From Nectonema munidae (taxonomy: Eukaryota > Nematomorpha > Nectonematoida > Nectonematidae), in NCBI GenBank assembly GCA_030549495.1, contig JAUIRK010000530.1, positions 116,721-180,720 on the forward strand: a stretch of DNA of 64,000 nt, written 5' to 3'. A program made the position numbers and the translations under genes. Of this stretch, positions 37,797 through 48,789 are shown in pieces. Under the pieces are notes generated by a model, which was given only the letters and a program-made list of their open reading frames with translations, was not told where the DNA came from and did no database searches. How positions within the stretch are numbered: the first letter of the stretch is position 1; every line of letters begins with the position of its first letter.

Positions 37797-38960
37797 ATAT
37801 ATATTTTAACTATGCTGAATTCAGTGGTGATGTCCATTTTTTTTATCAAAACCAATCAAACCTGTCAAAAAAGTGATCTAAATGTGACAGCTCATCTCAA
37901 AAAAGAACTTTTTATTGAAATAATTATATAAAGTTTTTTTTCACATAAATACCCATTTTCAAGCATGCTGAATTCAGTGGTGATATTCATTTTTAATGAA
38001 AATCAATCAAACCTGTCAAAAAATTGATCTAAATGTGACAGCTCATCTCAAAAAGGAACTTTTTGTCAAAATAATTATATAAAGTTTTTTTTCACATAAA
38101 TACCCATTTTCAAGTATGCTGAATTCAGTGGTGTTATTCATTTTTTTTATGAAAATCAATCAAACCGGTAAAAAAATTGATTTATATTTGACAGCTCATC
38201 TCAAAAAAGAACTTTTTATTGAAATAATTATATAAAGTTTTTTTTCACATAAATACCCATTTTCAAGCATGCTGAATTCAGTGGTGATATTCATTTTTAA
38301 TGAAAATCAATCAAACCTGTCAAAAAATTGATCTAAATGTGACAGCTCATCTCAAAAAGGAACTTTTTGTCAAAATAATTATATAAAGTTTTTTTTTCAC
38401 ATAAATACCCATTTTCAAGTATGCTGAATTCAGTGGTGTTATTCATTTTTTTTTATGAAAATCAATCAAACCGGTAAAAAAATTGATTTATATTTGACAG
38501 CTCATCTCAAAAAAGAACTTTTTATTGAAATAATTATATAAAGTTTTTTTTCACATAAATACCCATTTTCAAGCATGCTGAATTCAGTGGTGATATTCAT
38601 TTTTAATGAAAATCAATCAAACCTGTCAAAAAATTGATCTAAATGTGACAGCTCATCTCAAAAAGGAACTTTTTGTCAAAATAATTATATAAAGTTTTTT
38701 TTTCACATAAATACCCATTTTCAAGCATGCTGAATTCAGTGGTGTTATTCATTTTTTTTTATGAAAATCAATCAAACCGGTAAAAAAATTGATTTAAATG
38801 TGACAGCTCACCTCAAAAAAGAACTTTTTATTGAAATAATTATATAAAGTGTTTTTTCATATAAATACCAATTTTCAAGCATGCTGAATTCAGTGGTGAT
38901 ATTCATTTTTTAATGAAAATCTATGAAACCTATCAAAAAATTGATTTATCTCAAAAAACA
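37797..38960 (+). repeat. satellite S1, ~152-bp monomers
   Basis: Eight copies, the last one truncated, of a ~152-bp unit built on ATGCTGAATTCAGTGGTG ... GACAGCTCATCTCAAAAA. Starts near 37811, 37961, 38112, 38265, 38417, 38571, 38722 and 38877. From 37961 on, two variants alternate (GATATTCATTTTTAATG versus GTTATTCATTTTTTTT), giving a ~305-bp dimer repeat. Confidence 0.93.
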
Positions 38961-39333
38961 CGAGATCATTGAAACTCGTGATAACTCGGAATAATACATT
39001 CAACATGTGTAAATAGAATGGCTTTCACAAAAGCTATGTATGATATGTACATGTTTCTGATATTTTTCTCTGGCCTTTTTATTCGCCTCACGTGCACATA
39101 GCTTGCACATTATTCACAGATACAGACGTCAAAGTAAATTACTCATGAACTGCATTACTCTTTTGAAAGCTAAAACAAAGTATTTTCTGTGTGATTGATG
39201 TTAAAAAGCGTGATTCAAATCAATTAAAGAGTAACCGCGTTTGAGCTCTAATCATTCATCATTTTTTTATACTTGTTTTGTGTTAATCTATTTGCTTTAT
39301 TCATAGCTATAGCTTTGTTTTTCTCATTTTGAA

Positions 39334-41165
39334 AATGGCAGAAAGTTCAAAGAAAAAATGTCGACAGTATAACGTTAAGTATCTTAAGTTTGGGTTTATT
39401 CCATTTTTCAAAAATGAACAACAGCCGATGTGTCTCCTTTGCGAAAAGGTATTTTCAAATGAAGCAATGAAACCATCTAGGCTTTCCGAACATTTGACAA
39501 ATGCATTCAAACAAAGCAAATGAAAAAATTTATATTTCAAAAACTTACATGAAAAATTTAATAACCGGAATCGAATTTTATCGTTTATCACAAAAGCGTG
39601 ATGATGGGCTTGTTTGTTCATACAATATTTCAAAATTGATTGCTAAATCAGGGAAACCTCACACAATTGGAGAACAACTTATTTTACCAGGTATAGAAGA
39701 GAAGTTCTCAGTACTGTGATGCATCATCCATTTCCTAAAACTATTTTGAATTCAATTCCACTTAGTAATAATTCAGTACAAAGAAGAATTGATGAGATGA
39801 CGTGCAATTTTGAAGAAACTTTATATGAAACGCTCAAAAGTCAGTTGGACGAATCTACTCTTCTAGGTAATGAAGCATTGCTTTTGGCGTATGTCCGTTT
39901 CAATAAAGATGGAAAAGTTTCACAAGAAATTTTTTTTGCTGATGAACTTGAAACTGACACTAAAGGCGAATCAATTTTCAATAAAGTTTATGCATTTTTC
40001 AAAGAGAAGGACATTTCTTTGAGTAATATCGTTGCTTGTTCAACTGATGTAGCTCCAGCCTTAATGGGAAGACAAAGGTTTCCTTGCTTTTTTAAAAAAA
40101 CATGCTCCTAATTGTCTCACGGTTCACTGTGTTATTCATCGCCAGCACTTAGTTGCAAAAAACTTGAATGAACGTCCTCATAAATCTCCTGATAGCATTA
40201 TATCAGCAGTGAACTCGCGATTATTTCGTCAACTTTAAAAAGACAACAATGAAGAATTTGATCGCCTGCTTTTACACACCGAAGTACGGTGGTTATCAAG
40301 AGGAAATTCGTTGAAGCGGTTTTACTCTCTGTGAGCTCATAGCTTGCAAAAGTGATGTGACCTACTTGACAGACCTCTTCACCATATTTAACGAGCTAAA
40401 TCTGCAGGGAGCTGAGGTAAATCTCATCAAGACAAAATCTGTTATTTGTGAATTCATTGAAAAACTCTCACTTTTCAGACAAAATATTGGTGTTGGAAAG
40501 CTATCCCAATTTTCAAATTTGAATATGCTCAAAAAAGACTTGACGTTTGATTGTCCTACAATAGATGATCTCCTTGTTTATTCTGATGTATTTGACGTTT
40601 CTACACAAAAACATGACATTTAGATATCATGATCTTATTAATATCACAATACCTGACTGGCTCATCAATCCTTTTCTTTATGATACAACAAATGAAACTA
40701 ATTGTGAAACGCAATAAGAATTGATCTCTTAAAAAATGACTTCGAGTTGAAGCCTCTCTTCAAACAATCATATCAAACCTTTTGGATTCAACCTTGTTTT
40801 CCTGTAAATTTCCAAAATTATGGGATTTTTCATTGCTTTTCCTACTACGTATATGAATGAACTCAGTTTCAGTGTTATAACACAGCTTCTCAGAAGACAA
40901 AGAAATCGTTTGCAAATCGCAAGCAGAGGCGATTTAAGACTCCTTCTCAACAGCATAGAACCAAATATAGAAGACTTAGCAAATAAACATCAAACTCATC
41001 CATCGCATTCAAAAAGAAAAAAACATATATCTAACTTTTTAAAAAAATAAAACATTTTTTATGAAAATATTTTTATGTATTTGTGTATCAATTTTTTAAT
41101 AGGGGGCGTTAGAAAATTTTTGAAACTTTGGTGGGCGTTGGTCTGAAAAAGTTTGGCAAACACTG
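39334..41165 (+). pseudogene. hAT transposase relic (ZBED5/SCAND3/FAM200-like)
   Basis: Starts at ATG 39334. Order of blocks: a BED-like region (KYLKFGFIPF, then PMCLLCEKVFSNEAMKPSRL with one Cys pair), a linker, the RNase H-fold start with CSTDVAPALMGRQ at about 40040, then an HCVIHR-type stretch and TEVRWLSRGNSLKR near 40280. It ends with the hAT dimerisation region FPTTYMNELSFSVITQLLRR and DLRLLLNSIEPNIEDLANKH near 40835-40990. Several frameshifts and stops break it. The 3' end is AAGTTTGGCAAACACTG, closing at about 41165, a hAT-type terminus. No matching CAGTG end was found upstream, so the left end is lost or hidden. Confidence 0.8.
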
Positions 41166-42039
41166 CTTTACAGTATGTAATTTTGCTATTCATTCTATGA
41201 TGATCTCTTGGTAGCTCTTTTTTCATTAGAAATTTATTTTCTTCTATATGTGTTTGAAAAAGCTTTTTTAAGGATTTATTTTGAACAGATTTTTTTCTCT
41301 CTCAAAACATTCTGATTAAAGAAACTTCTTCATGATCTTGGGCTTTTTTCTTTTTATCAGTATCGTGAATTTTATTATCAGGCCAGAATATTTGTCAACC
41401 TATCTCAGTTCAAAGGTCTTTTTCTGATGAATCATTTGTGATGTTCATTATTCAATTACAAAAAGTAGTCTATGTTCTTCATCCAAAAGATTCTCTTTTT
41501 GACGCAAAAGGCAAAAGATGGACAACTTCAATTTAAATTAAAAAATATCTTGATAGTGAATAAATTCTCACATATTGGCATCTGTACCATTTTTAACTCT
41601 AAACTATTGTAAATTTTCCGATTTCCTACCATTCTTAGTATGATCATTGTAATCCTAGACCTAGATGATAAGCTTAAGATTTTTCATTTGTAAAAGAGGA
41701 ACTTCTTTTTCACGATCCAAATATTTTTGAAGCACCCAATATTAGACATATTTGAAATCTGAAAACTATCTCCAAACTTTTGATTTTGTAGTTTTTAGGT
41801 ATACGCACCACTTCCTAGTTCATTAGAACATGGTAGATCTTCCATTTATTCAGGATACATGTCTTCAAAAGATTTTATAATACGTTTTATTTTTTTTAAA
41901 TAAATATTTCATACTCAAGATGTTTGAAGGAAGTATTATAAGTCTAAATATACAAAAAAAAGTATATTTTTACCATATAACTAATATACAACGATTTTTT
42001 GAAAAATTTTTACAGAACTGACTTTCAGGCATACATCAC

Positions 42040-42620
42040 TAATTCAATTGCAACATCGAGATATTTTTTAACCGTATTAGACAAAATGGAGTAGAGAAAT
42101 GAAATAAGCATAGACGATTTGTTATAAAATCAGATATTTTATTTTTTTGAAGACAGTATCTAGAAATAAACCGCAAATCTGATTGAAGCTTTCAGATATT
42201 CTAAAACCATAAATGCCAAATCTGAGTCCAAAATGAACCAGCATCTTCCATTTGGCATAAAAACAGATATTTTATTTAAATTTCAAAAATATTTTTGTAG
42301 ACATTAGATGTAAATCAATCATTTGATTGTTACTTTCAGACATTTAAAACCTTTAAATGCAAAAACTGATTTCAAAAATAAAACTATCATTGTTGATTTG
42401 GTATAAAAACATATATTTAATCTAAAATTAGAGATAATATTTTTGGAGACAGTTTTCAGACGTAAACCGCACATTTGATTGACACTGACAGTAAAACCTC
42501 TAAACTTGACAACTGAGTCCAGAAATGAAACCAGCATGATCGATTTAGTATAAAAACATATATTTCATGTAAAATTTAAAGGAATATTTTATTAGATATA
42601 TTTCTGATGATCAATCAAAA
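42040..42620 (+). repeat. satellite S2, ~147-bp diverged monomers
   Basis: Three to four units with GAGTCCAGAAATGAAACCAG ... TTTAGTATAAAAACATATAT and an ...AAACCGCACATTTGATTG block. Landmarks recur at about 42085, 42221, 42369 and 42515. Related pieces occur at 58690 (same strand) and 62050-62300 (inverted). Confidence 0.75.
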
Positions 42621-42909
42621 TTTTTATTGACATTTTCTAAAAAGTAGTCATGTTTATTACAAAATTGCATATATATATAAAGTGTTATGCGTTCAAAAGT
42701 GTATATAACTATACATTTTTAAGGTAGCATATAATATAGACCCTAAGTTATAAGGTTAACTAGAGATATATCAAAATTTTGATTGACAGTTTTTGACATA
42801 AAAATGGAATTAAAAGATGCAGCTAGCGATTTTAGAAAAAGTCACGAAATTTGAAGGGATATGATTCAGTCAATTTTGTACAATTAATTTTTTAGTTAAT
42901 AGGGTTAAG

Positions 42910-45630
42910 TACTTTAGAGGTTCTGTTTTCAAATGCAGGCGTCAAAAATGGCCATATCTTGACTTTTTTGTTCAACAAGTAGACCAAATAAAAAAATTTG
43001 GATCGGGGGAACTTATGTCGGGTTTGTTAAAAATCTTTAGGCGCAGATTGAAAACATTTACTTTCTGCTTCTTATTTTGGAAGTCCCGTAACTGCTAACA
43101 TTTTTGACTATTAAGTGATTTCTAGACATTTATGAAATGAGATAGGAGACGCCTGCCAAACTCCTAATATGCCCCCGGAATATTTTCGTTAATTATATTT
43201 AATATTTAAGTGACTTTTACTCTTTGAATTGTAATGCCAACTATTCAGTGACGTATCAAGTACAACGGTGATCCTGCGGATGTTAATTTGATGCGAAATA
43301 AGAAAACGAACGGGGGCAACCAGAGTCCTACGGAGAGGGTGGTAAAATTCACAAACATATTATTTTCAAAATATTATTGAGATGTACGAACTTTGAATGA
43401 AATTAAAATTTTAAAGCTACACTTTTAACAAACATAAAATTGTTTTAATAAATTAATATTCTAACGAACCATTAGCAAATCTTCCACTGTTTCTGGATCC
43501 AAATTCACTCTTTTGTCGCTAATACAATTTTGTCCTCAACTTCTAATTTTGATTAACTCGCTGGTATTGAAATATTTTTTCGCCAAACTACATCAAAGTA
43601 GTAAATTCTCTTCCCTTTCTCACCTCCAGGCCAAAACTTTATCTTTTTCGCATCAATTAATTTTAGAACTAAATTAAATTTTATTATTAATTTATTTTTT
43701 TTAGTTTTTAACTGTTTTTCAGATTGTTTTAGATTTGTTTTAGATTCGTCATTTTTGCTACTAAATTTCGAACAACAAACAACAGTTCTTTCCGAGTCTA
43801 GTGCATTTTTGAAGAGTTTTGTTGCAATCATCTTCTAGATCAATTTTCGTGTTTGAAAATAAATTGAAAAACTTTAAAAAACTTTGGAGGATTCTAGTAA
43901 TTGGAAATAAAATTTTCAAAAATGTAAGACTTGGTCAGCGCTTTTTTGAGATATTCGCTAAAAAAATAGCTAAAAGATTATTTTTTATCTTTGATAAACT
44001 GATTCATACAAACATAACCGTAGAAAAGTTTTCCAATGATCACATTTATCGTTCGTGTTTAGCATAGTTCTTACAAAACTGTTCATAAATCAGTTAAAGC
44101 GGTAAAAAAATATCAAAATAAAGTGATTTCTACTGCAACTAAATTGAAACATTGAAGAATGCAAGATCTTTAGAACACTTAAATTGCAACCATATGATTA
44201 TACTGAAATACAATAATTATGTCTAATCTTATATACTAAAAAATACAATAAGGAGTTTATAAAAATTAATTTGTCCCTATTTTAAGAATTAGTTTGAACT
44301 GCACGAATGATTTCTTCTCCAATTACTGAAAACAGGGAAAATGCGCCCCATGGGAAATGGGAAATGGGGGGAATGTTTTCACTCGTGAAACAGGAAAATT
44401 TGTTATTTTCTTGTAGGATTTATTATGCCTTTATTATGCCACCGATAGTATGTGAAATCGCTTATAGTGCGATTAGACGACCAAGCAATCCGTTTTCTTT
44501 TGCACAAAGATATTTTCTAAATTTCAAATATTTTCATTTGTCTGAGGGACCACGATACGATTTTACCAATAAATACTCTTTCTTTGAAAAATCAATAAAT
44601 ATTATGTGTAAAATTGTGTTCTTATTTCCCATGCTAGAATCCGCAACCTCAGTTATTATAATGTATGCACTAGTTTTTATGAAATCAATCAATCTTTACC
44701 ATTGATTTTATCATGTATAAAATTGTGTTGATATTTCCCATTCTATCATCAGCACCTCATTCCATATTGTACCAATAGTAACATAGATCTTTTTCAATAA
44801 TTGTCAAAGTACTAGTGCCCTACTGATTATAATACCTATAGATGAACAGTTGGTAATATTTAGAGGAAGATCTCAAATCAAGATGTAGACCGTTCAAAAC
44901 CAGGCTAATATGGAATGAAAGTGTACCACTCTGTAGACTCTAAAAACTTTTTTGTCTTTGCTAGTGAAATTTATGTTGCTGATGTGAATGGCAGAAAATA
45001 TTTTGAATCACTCAAAATTGTAAAAAGATTAGTGACTGCGTCTAACATACCCAAAGGTTCTTGAATTTATGTAGTAGTAGTTTATTATTTATGTGTATAG
45101 GTTCTTCATGTCACATGAGCTAAGTATCTAGGCAAAAAGTCAAGCACTTACAGTTTGTGAGAGAATAAGAGCATTTAGTACGCTCAAATCACATGAAAGA
45201 ATTGAGATTGGCAGAGTATGAGAGTTATGTTTTTGTATACAGATTATGCCTCTTTGAACATCTACATCCCGGTAAAGCATTCTAAAACTTCAGAGCTGTC
45301 TATGTTTTGTCCAGCCAATACCTTTCAGAGATTGAAACATTTGGCGATAAAAAGAAACCAGAAACTATTTTAGATTATAATAAGGTTCAAAGACTTCCCT
45401 GATATTGCTGCTAGTAAGAGCTGGATCATATAATAAAAACAAACATGCCTAACCTACATGTACCCTGATGTTAGAAGAGGTGGAAGGAAGTCTTTCATCA
45501 GAAGTTTGGCTTTGCTCCCCACTGAAATATCAATGCGATTAAATTTATGAGTTAGTTCCAATCTAGGTCACATTTTTATTTATTCGTCTAAAATGAATTT
45601 TCCGTTTTGAGAGGGAGGGGTTTACGCCGA
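42910..45630. other. no confident gene; a few unassigned frames
   Basis: Holds frames of 80-130 codons at 43553-43831 (-), 43819-44067 (+) and 44307-44705 (+) without recognisable motifs. Around 44920-45540 a broken plus-strand coding-like stretch (YHSVDSKNFFVFASEIYVAD, then TDYASLNIYIPVKHS) hints at an old element that I cannot name. Confidence 0.4.
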
Positions 45631-45639
45631 ATATTTAGT

Positions 45640-45912
45640 GACATATACTAATTAGACTAAATAAAAAAGACGTAAAATAGTTAAAAGATCAAAAATGCTG
45701 CATTTTTCTAAACTACCTCAACTAACTAACAAATGAATCTAAGTAACAAAAAAGTAACCCAATTAAAATAATAAAACCTTCGTTAATTGAAATTTTTAAT
45801 TAGTGCTTCATGATAAAGATTTGCAATTTCCCTTCATTCATTTTGATGTTTTCCCATCTTGGATGATAACTTCTTTTTTTAATAGCTAGAGTATGATTGC
45901 CCTCTATCATAC
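45640..45912. repeat. dispersed repeat family R1, copy 3
   Basis: GACGTAAAATAGTTAAAAGA matches 19153 and GCTTCATGATAAAGATTTGC with the following CATCTTGGATGATAA matches 19737-19800. The middle block present at 19290 is missing here. Confidence 0.55.
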
Positions 45913-46740
45913 TGGGATTTATTAGCTCTAAGTTGGGTGAGGAATCGACGTGTTTGAATATCTAGTTGAGCTTCGTGTGTGCTAATCCGTGGCGTGTGTT
46001 TGTTGATGATCTTGTTTGATTGTAAAGTTTTTATGTATTAGGGGTCGTTCACAATTGACGTCAACTAAAACTGGGGGGGGGGGGGTATCCAAAGTTGACA
46101 TAAGTCGATTTTGTTAAGTGATGATATATCTAAAAGTTGACATGAGAGGGGGGGGGGGGGTTGAAATTTTTCAAAAAAAAGGTTGACGTCAATTGTGAAC
46201 GACCCCTAATTGGTGACAGTTTGAGTGCACTATTGTTTCTGTTTGGGCAGATATGCTAAAGAATTGTTTTATTGTGAGTAAAGTGTCTATCTTGTTGGGG
46301 GCAAAATACAGGTGGCTTAGAGGGTGCGAGGTACGGGCTGCTTTGGCTCTGATATTAGAAGTATACATGTTGATGCGGATTTTTAAGGGTAGGACAGGTT
46401 TCAGTGTGTAGATGTTTGGTTGGCTGTGGTGTGTCTAACACGTGTATGTTGAAAAGGATAGGGGGAGTGAACTTCCTTGTGAGACTCCTGAGTTTGAGAT
46501 GTTTTTCTCGATGTTTGGTTGTTAAATTGAATTGAAGTAAGCGCTGTAATTATTATTATTAAGTATAATAATTAATGTAGGATTGATTTTTGTGCTTATC
46601 AGCTCTTTGATTAGTAAGTGTATATCGTGTGTGTCAAATGCTGAAGTGTGGTCTAGTTCGATGGAATGGTTTTTTCTTGTTGAAACCCTTTGTTCGTTCT
46701 GATCAACTATTTCATTGGCACGACTTATTTCTTTACGCAT
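45880..46740 (-). pseudogene. LINE reverse transcriptase relic
   Basis: On the minus strand, ELDHTSAFDTHDIHLLIKEL (RT motif A region with the catalytic Asp) and SNSGVSQGSSLPLSF (the GVPQGS-type motif) lie at 46420-46660. Downstream, past an inserted MITE, EAQLDIQTRRFLTQLRANKS (about 45935-45990) is the C-terminal LAQLRS-type motif found in many Jockey/CR1-like LINEs. Multiple stops and missing parts; only a fragment remains. Confidence 0.68.
46041..46206. mobile_element. MITE with perfect 25-bp inverted ends, TA target
   Basis: GGGGTCGTTCACAATTGACG then TCAAC at 46041-46065 is exactly mirrored at 46182-46206. TA flanks both sides, suggesting a Tc1/mariner-type TA duplication, although TTA/TAA symmetry leaves other superfamilies open. 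Internally it has two 13-G runs (46073-46085, 46148-46160). It sits inside the LINE relic. Confidence 0.85.
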
Positions 46741-46784
46741 AGCATGTTATTTATATGTAATAAAAACTGAAACAACTAAACCAG

Positions 46785-47350
46785 GGGTGCAAAAAGCATT
46801 GGCGCGAGACTGGAAATTTTGCCCTCACAACTGGAAATCTGGTTTGTCCGAACAAAAACAAACAGAGAAGGGTTGTTATGATTCGGATCAGACACGATCT
46901 AATCAAAAAAATTACGAGTAGACTAAATTCGTATACATTTTTATTTGAATTAATAAGAAATAAAAACTATATATTTTTATATCGGTATTGCATCCAAGGA
47001 AAGTAAAACTTTTGAGCTGGACTGGAAATATTACTGTAGACAGGTTCCAATCAAAGGCTATCTGAAACAAATCCACTGTCCACACCATTTGTTCACCAGC
47101 CGACATATTATAACACATAAGATAAGATATTGCAAAAAATAAGACTGAAATTCGTAGCTTGGTAGTTTGTTTAAAAAATATAGATTTCAAATGTTCTTAA
47201 AAATCATCTAAAAAATAAATTTTATTTTTTTTATAATAAATTAACTAATTGTAAAATATAAACCTATAGAATCTAAAGGACTGCTGGAATCTATTTGTGA
47301 TATTAGGCTTTTGAAGTATCATCATTTTCTGACTTTTTGGCGTTTTCAGA
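46785..47350. other. no gene seen; possible hAT-like end
   Basis: CAGGGGTGCAAAAAGCATTG at 46783 resembles a hAT terminus and starts a GC-richer patch to about 46890. No partner end was found. Confidence 0.3.
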
Positions 47351-47359
47351 AAAATTCTT

Positions 47360-47926
47360 GATTGATTTTCATAAAAAATGAGCATCACAAATAAATTCAC
47401 CATACTTGATAATGGATGTATTGTATATGTATAAAAATCTTAATTTTAAAATGGGCTGTAATATTTAAATCATTTTTTAACAGATTTGAGTGATTTTGAA
47501 AAAATGAATATCATCACTGAAAGCATACTTGAAAATGGATATATATGTATGTGTAAAAGAATAAAATTATATAAAGTTCTTTTGAGATGAGCAGTCATAT
47601 ATAAATCAATTTTTTGACAGATTTGATTAAAAAAAAATAGGTATCACCACTGAATTCAGCATATTTGAAAACGGGTATATATGTGAAAAAAACAATTATT
47701 TTAATAAAATAATTTTAAATTTAATGTTATGAGCAGTTTTTTAGATCATTTTTTGGCAGTTTTGATTTAAAATGGACATGACCACTGAATTCAGCATACT
47801 TGAAAAGAATATATATATATATATACATATATGTGCAAAAAACTCTATAAAATGTATTAAAGTTTTTTGAGATGAGCTGTCATAAAAAAAATGAACATCA
47901 CCACTGATCTCAGCATAGTTAAGAAA
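47360..47926 (-). repeat. satellite S1, inverted diverged array
   Basis: At least four units read as the reverse complement of the 37.8-38.9 kb array (CACCACTGAATTCAGCATAC...TTGAAAA). CACTGA landmarks lie near 47513, 47645, 47779 and 47898, so the unit is shorter (119-134 bp) and more diverged. Confidence 0.85.
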
Positions 47927-48164
47927 AAATTTAGCCCAGCACCAATAGGGTTAAGATTTGGAAATTTTTGGATCATAAAAATTATAAAGGTTAAATATTC
48001 TAATTAAAAAACGTAAAGCCTGCTTGGTTAAGTCTTTATTCCTAACTAAGCGAAGGGTAACTTGGAATTACACTGATAGTAGTGTAACAAATTAAAACTA
48101 TACTTAGTTTATAGTCAATGAATAAAATAAATCACTTAAAATGGAAAAAAACAAGAGATAAATC

Positions 48165-48170
48165 TTTATT
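48165..48170 (-). terminator. poly(A) signal for RpL12
   Basis: AATAAA on the minus strand, 14 bases after the stop codon, giving the short 3' UTR common in ribosomal protein genes. Confidence 0.65.
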
Positions 48171-48183
48171 CAAATAAAAACAA

Positions 48184-48681
48184 TCACGCTACTGGAATTT
48201 CAATTTCGGAATTTTCAATTTTGTCAATAATAGAATGAGGATTACATCCATTTATTGTACATCCAACTGACTGAGCGGTACCTAAAACCTCTTTAACAGT
48301 TCCAACAAGTTCCTTGGCCATAGATCTTGCTCTCATTTTTTTTGCTATTTCAATAATTTCATCTAACGTTAAATTACCACTATGTTTGATGTTTTTAACT
48401 TTTTTTCGATCTCTTGGAGGTTCTTTCAATGCTTTAATGATCAACGAGGCAGCGCTAGGAATAACTTCAACAGTAGCCTGGCGATTTTGAATGGTTAGCT
48501 TGACAGTTATTTTTAGACCTTTCCAATCTTGAGTGGCTTTAGCAATATCATCTCCAATTTTTTTAGGAGATAAACCAAGAGGTCCAACTTTTGGAGCTAA
48601 TGCAGATGTTGCACCAACTTCTCCACCAACGGCTCTTAGACATACAATGCTTATTGCTGTAGGATCTGGTTTGGGACCCAT
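48184..48681 (-). CDS. RpL12: 60S ribosomal protein L12 (uL11)
   Basis: Intact 165-aa eukaryotic uL11, which binds the GTPase-associated centre of 28S rRNA and the P-stalk base. Seen: [40 protein letters not shown] (the Pro-rich N-terminal domain), [38 protein letters not shown], and [20 protein letters not shown] at the rRNA-binding end. Length matches the family. The frame runs 10 codons further upstream, but MGPKPDP is the conserved start. No introns, which is unusual because animal RpL12 genes usually have some. It has no poly(A) tail or visible target duplication and the frame is undamaged, so a functional gene or an old retrogene are both possible. The second residue Gly and Pro-Asp differ slightly from the common MPPKFDP. 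Confidence 0.93.
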   Translation of the reverse strand: MGPKPDPTAISIVCLRAVGGEVGATSALAPKVGPLGLSPKKIGDDIAKATQDWKGLKITVKLTIQNRQATVEVIPSAASLIIKALKEPPRDRKKVKNIKHSGNLTLDEIIEIAKKMRARSMAKELVGTVKEVLGTAQSVGCTINGCNPHSIIDKIENSEIEIPVA

Positions 48682-48789
48682 TTTAATTTTAAAGGAACAA
48701 AAATAAAACAAAGTAAAAAAAAATTAATTAAAAATTAAAATAAAAAATATTTAAAGGATTTATTTAAAAGTGAACAAACCAAGATAAGT

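Larger units (their letters stand above)
37682..47954. mobile_element. TTAA-bounded unit with inverted satellite-bearing ends
   Basis: Left end TTAACCCTATTAGCGCTGGG... (37682-37709) and right end (47927-47954) are reverse complements at 26 of 28 positions, both with TTAA outermost. Inside each end lie arrays of the same satellite, in opposite orientation. TTAA plus CCC ends point to the piggyBac superfamily. The interior holds a hAT relic, a second satellite and a LINE relic. It may be one composite element, or the ends of two separate members. A third TTAACCCTATTA end, inverted, lies at 42897-42908, so a 5.2-kb unit 37682-42908 is the alternative. Confidence 0.5.

Noticed and set aside
37811-38960. 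CRISPR array
   Set aside because: Units of ~152 bp are contiguous without unique spacers, in a eukaryotic genome; this is satellite DNA.
43553-44067. Two convergent frames of 92 (-) and 82 (+) codons
   Set aside because: Lys/Asn/Phe-rich, no motif, typical of chance open frames at this base composition.
44307-44705. 132-codon plus-strand frame
   Set aside because: No recognisable motif, promoter or splice context; might be part of an unknown relic but cannot be supported as a gene.
48682-48711. Ten-residue N-terminal extension of RpL12
   Set aside because: [10 protein letters not shown] is not conserved in uL11 and lies in the probable 5' UTR; MGPKPDP is the family start.
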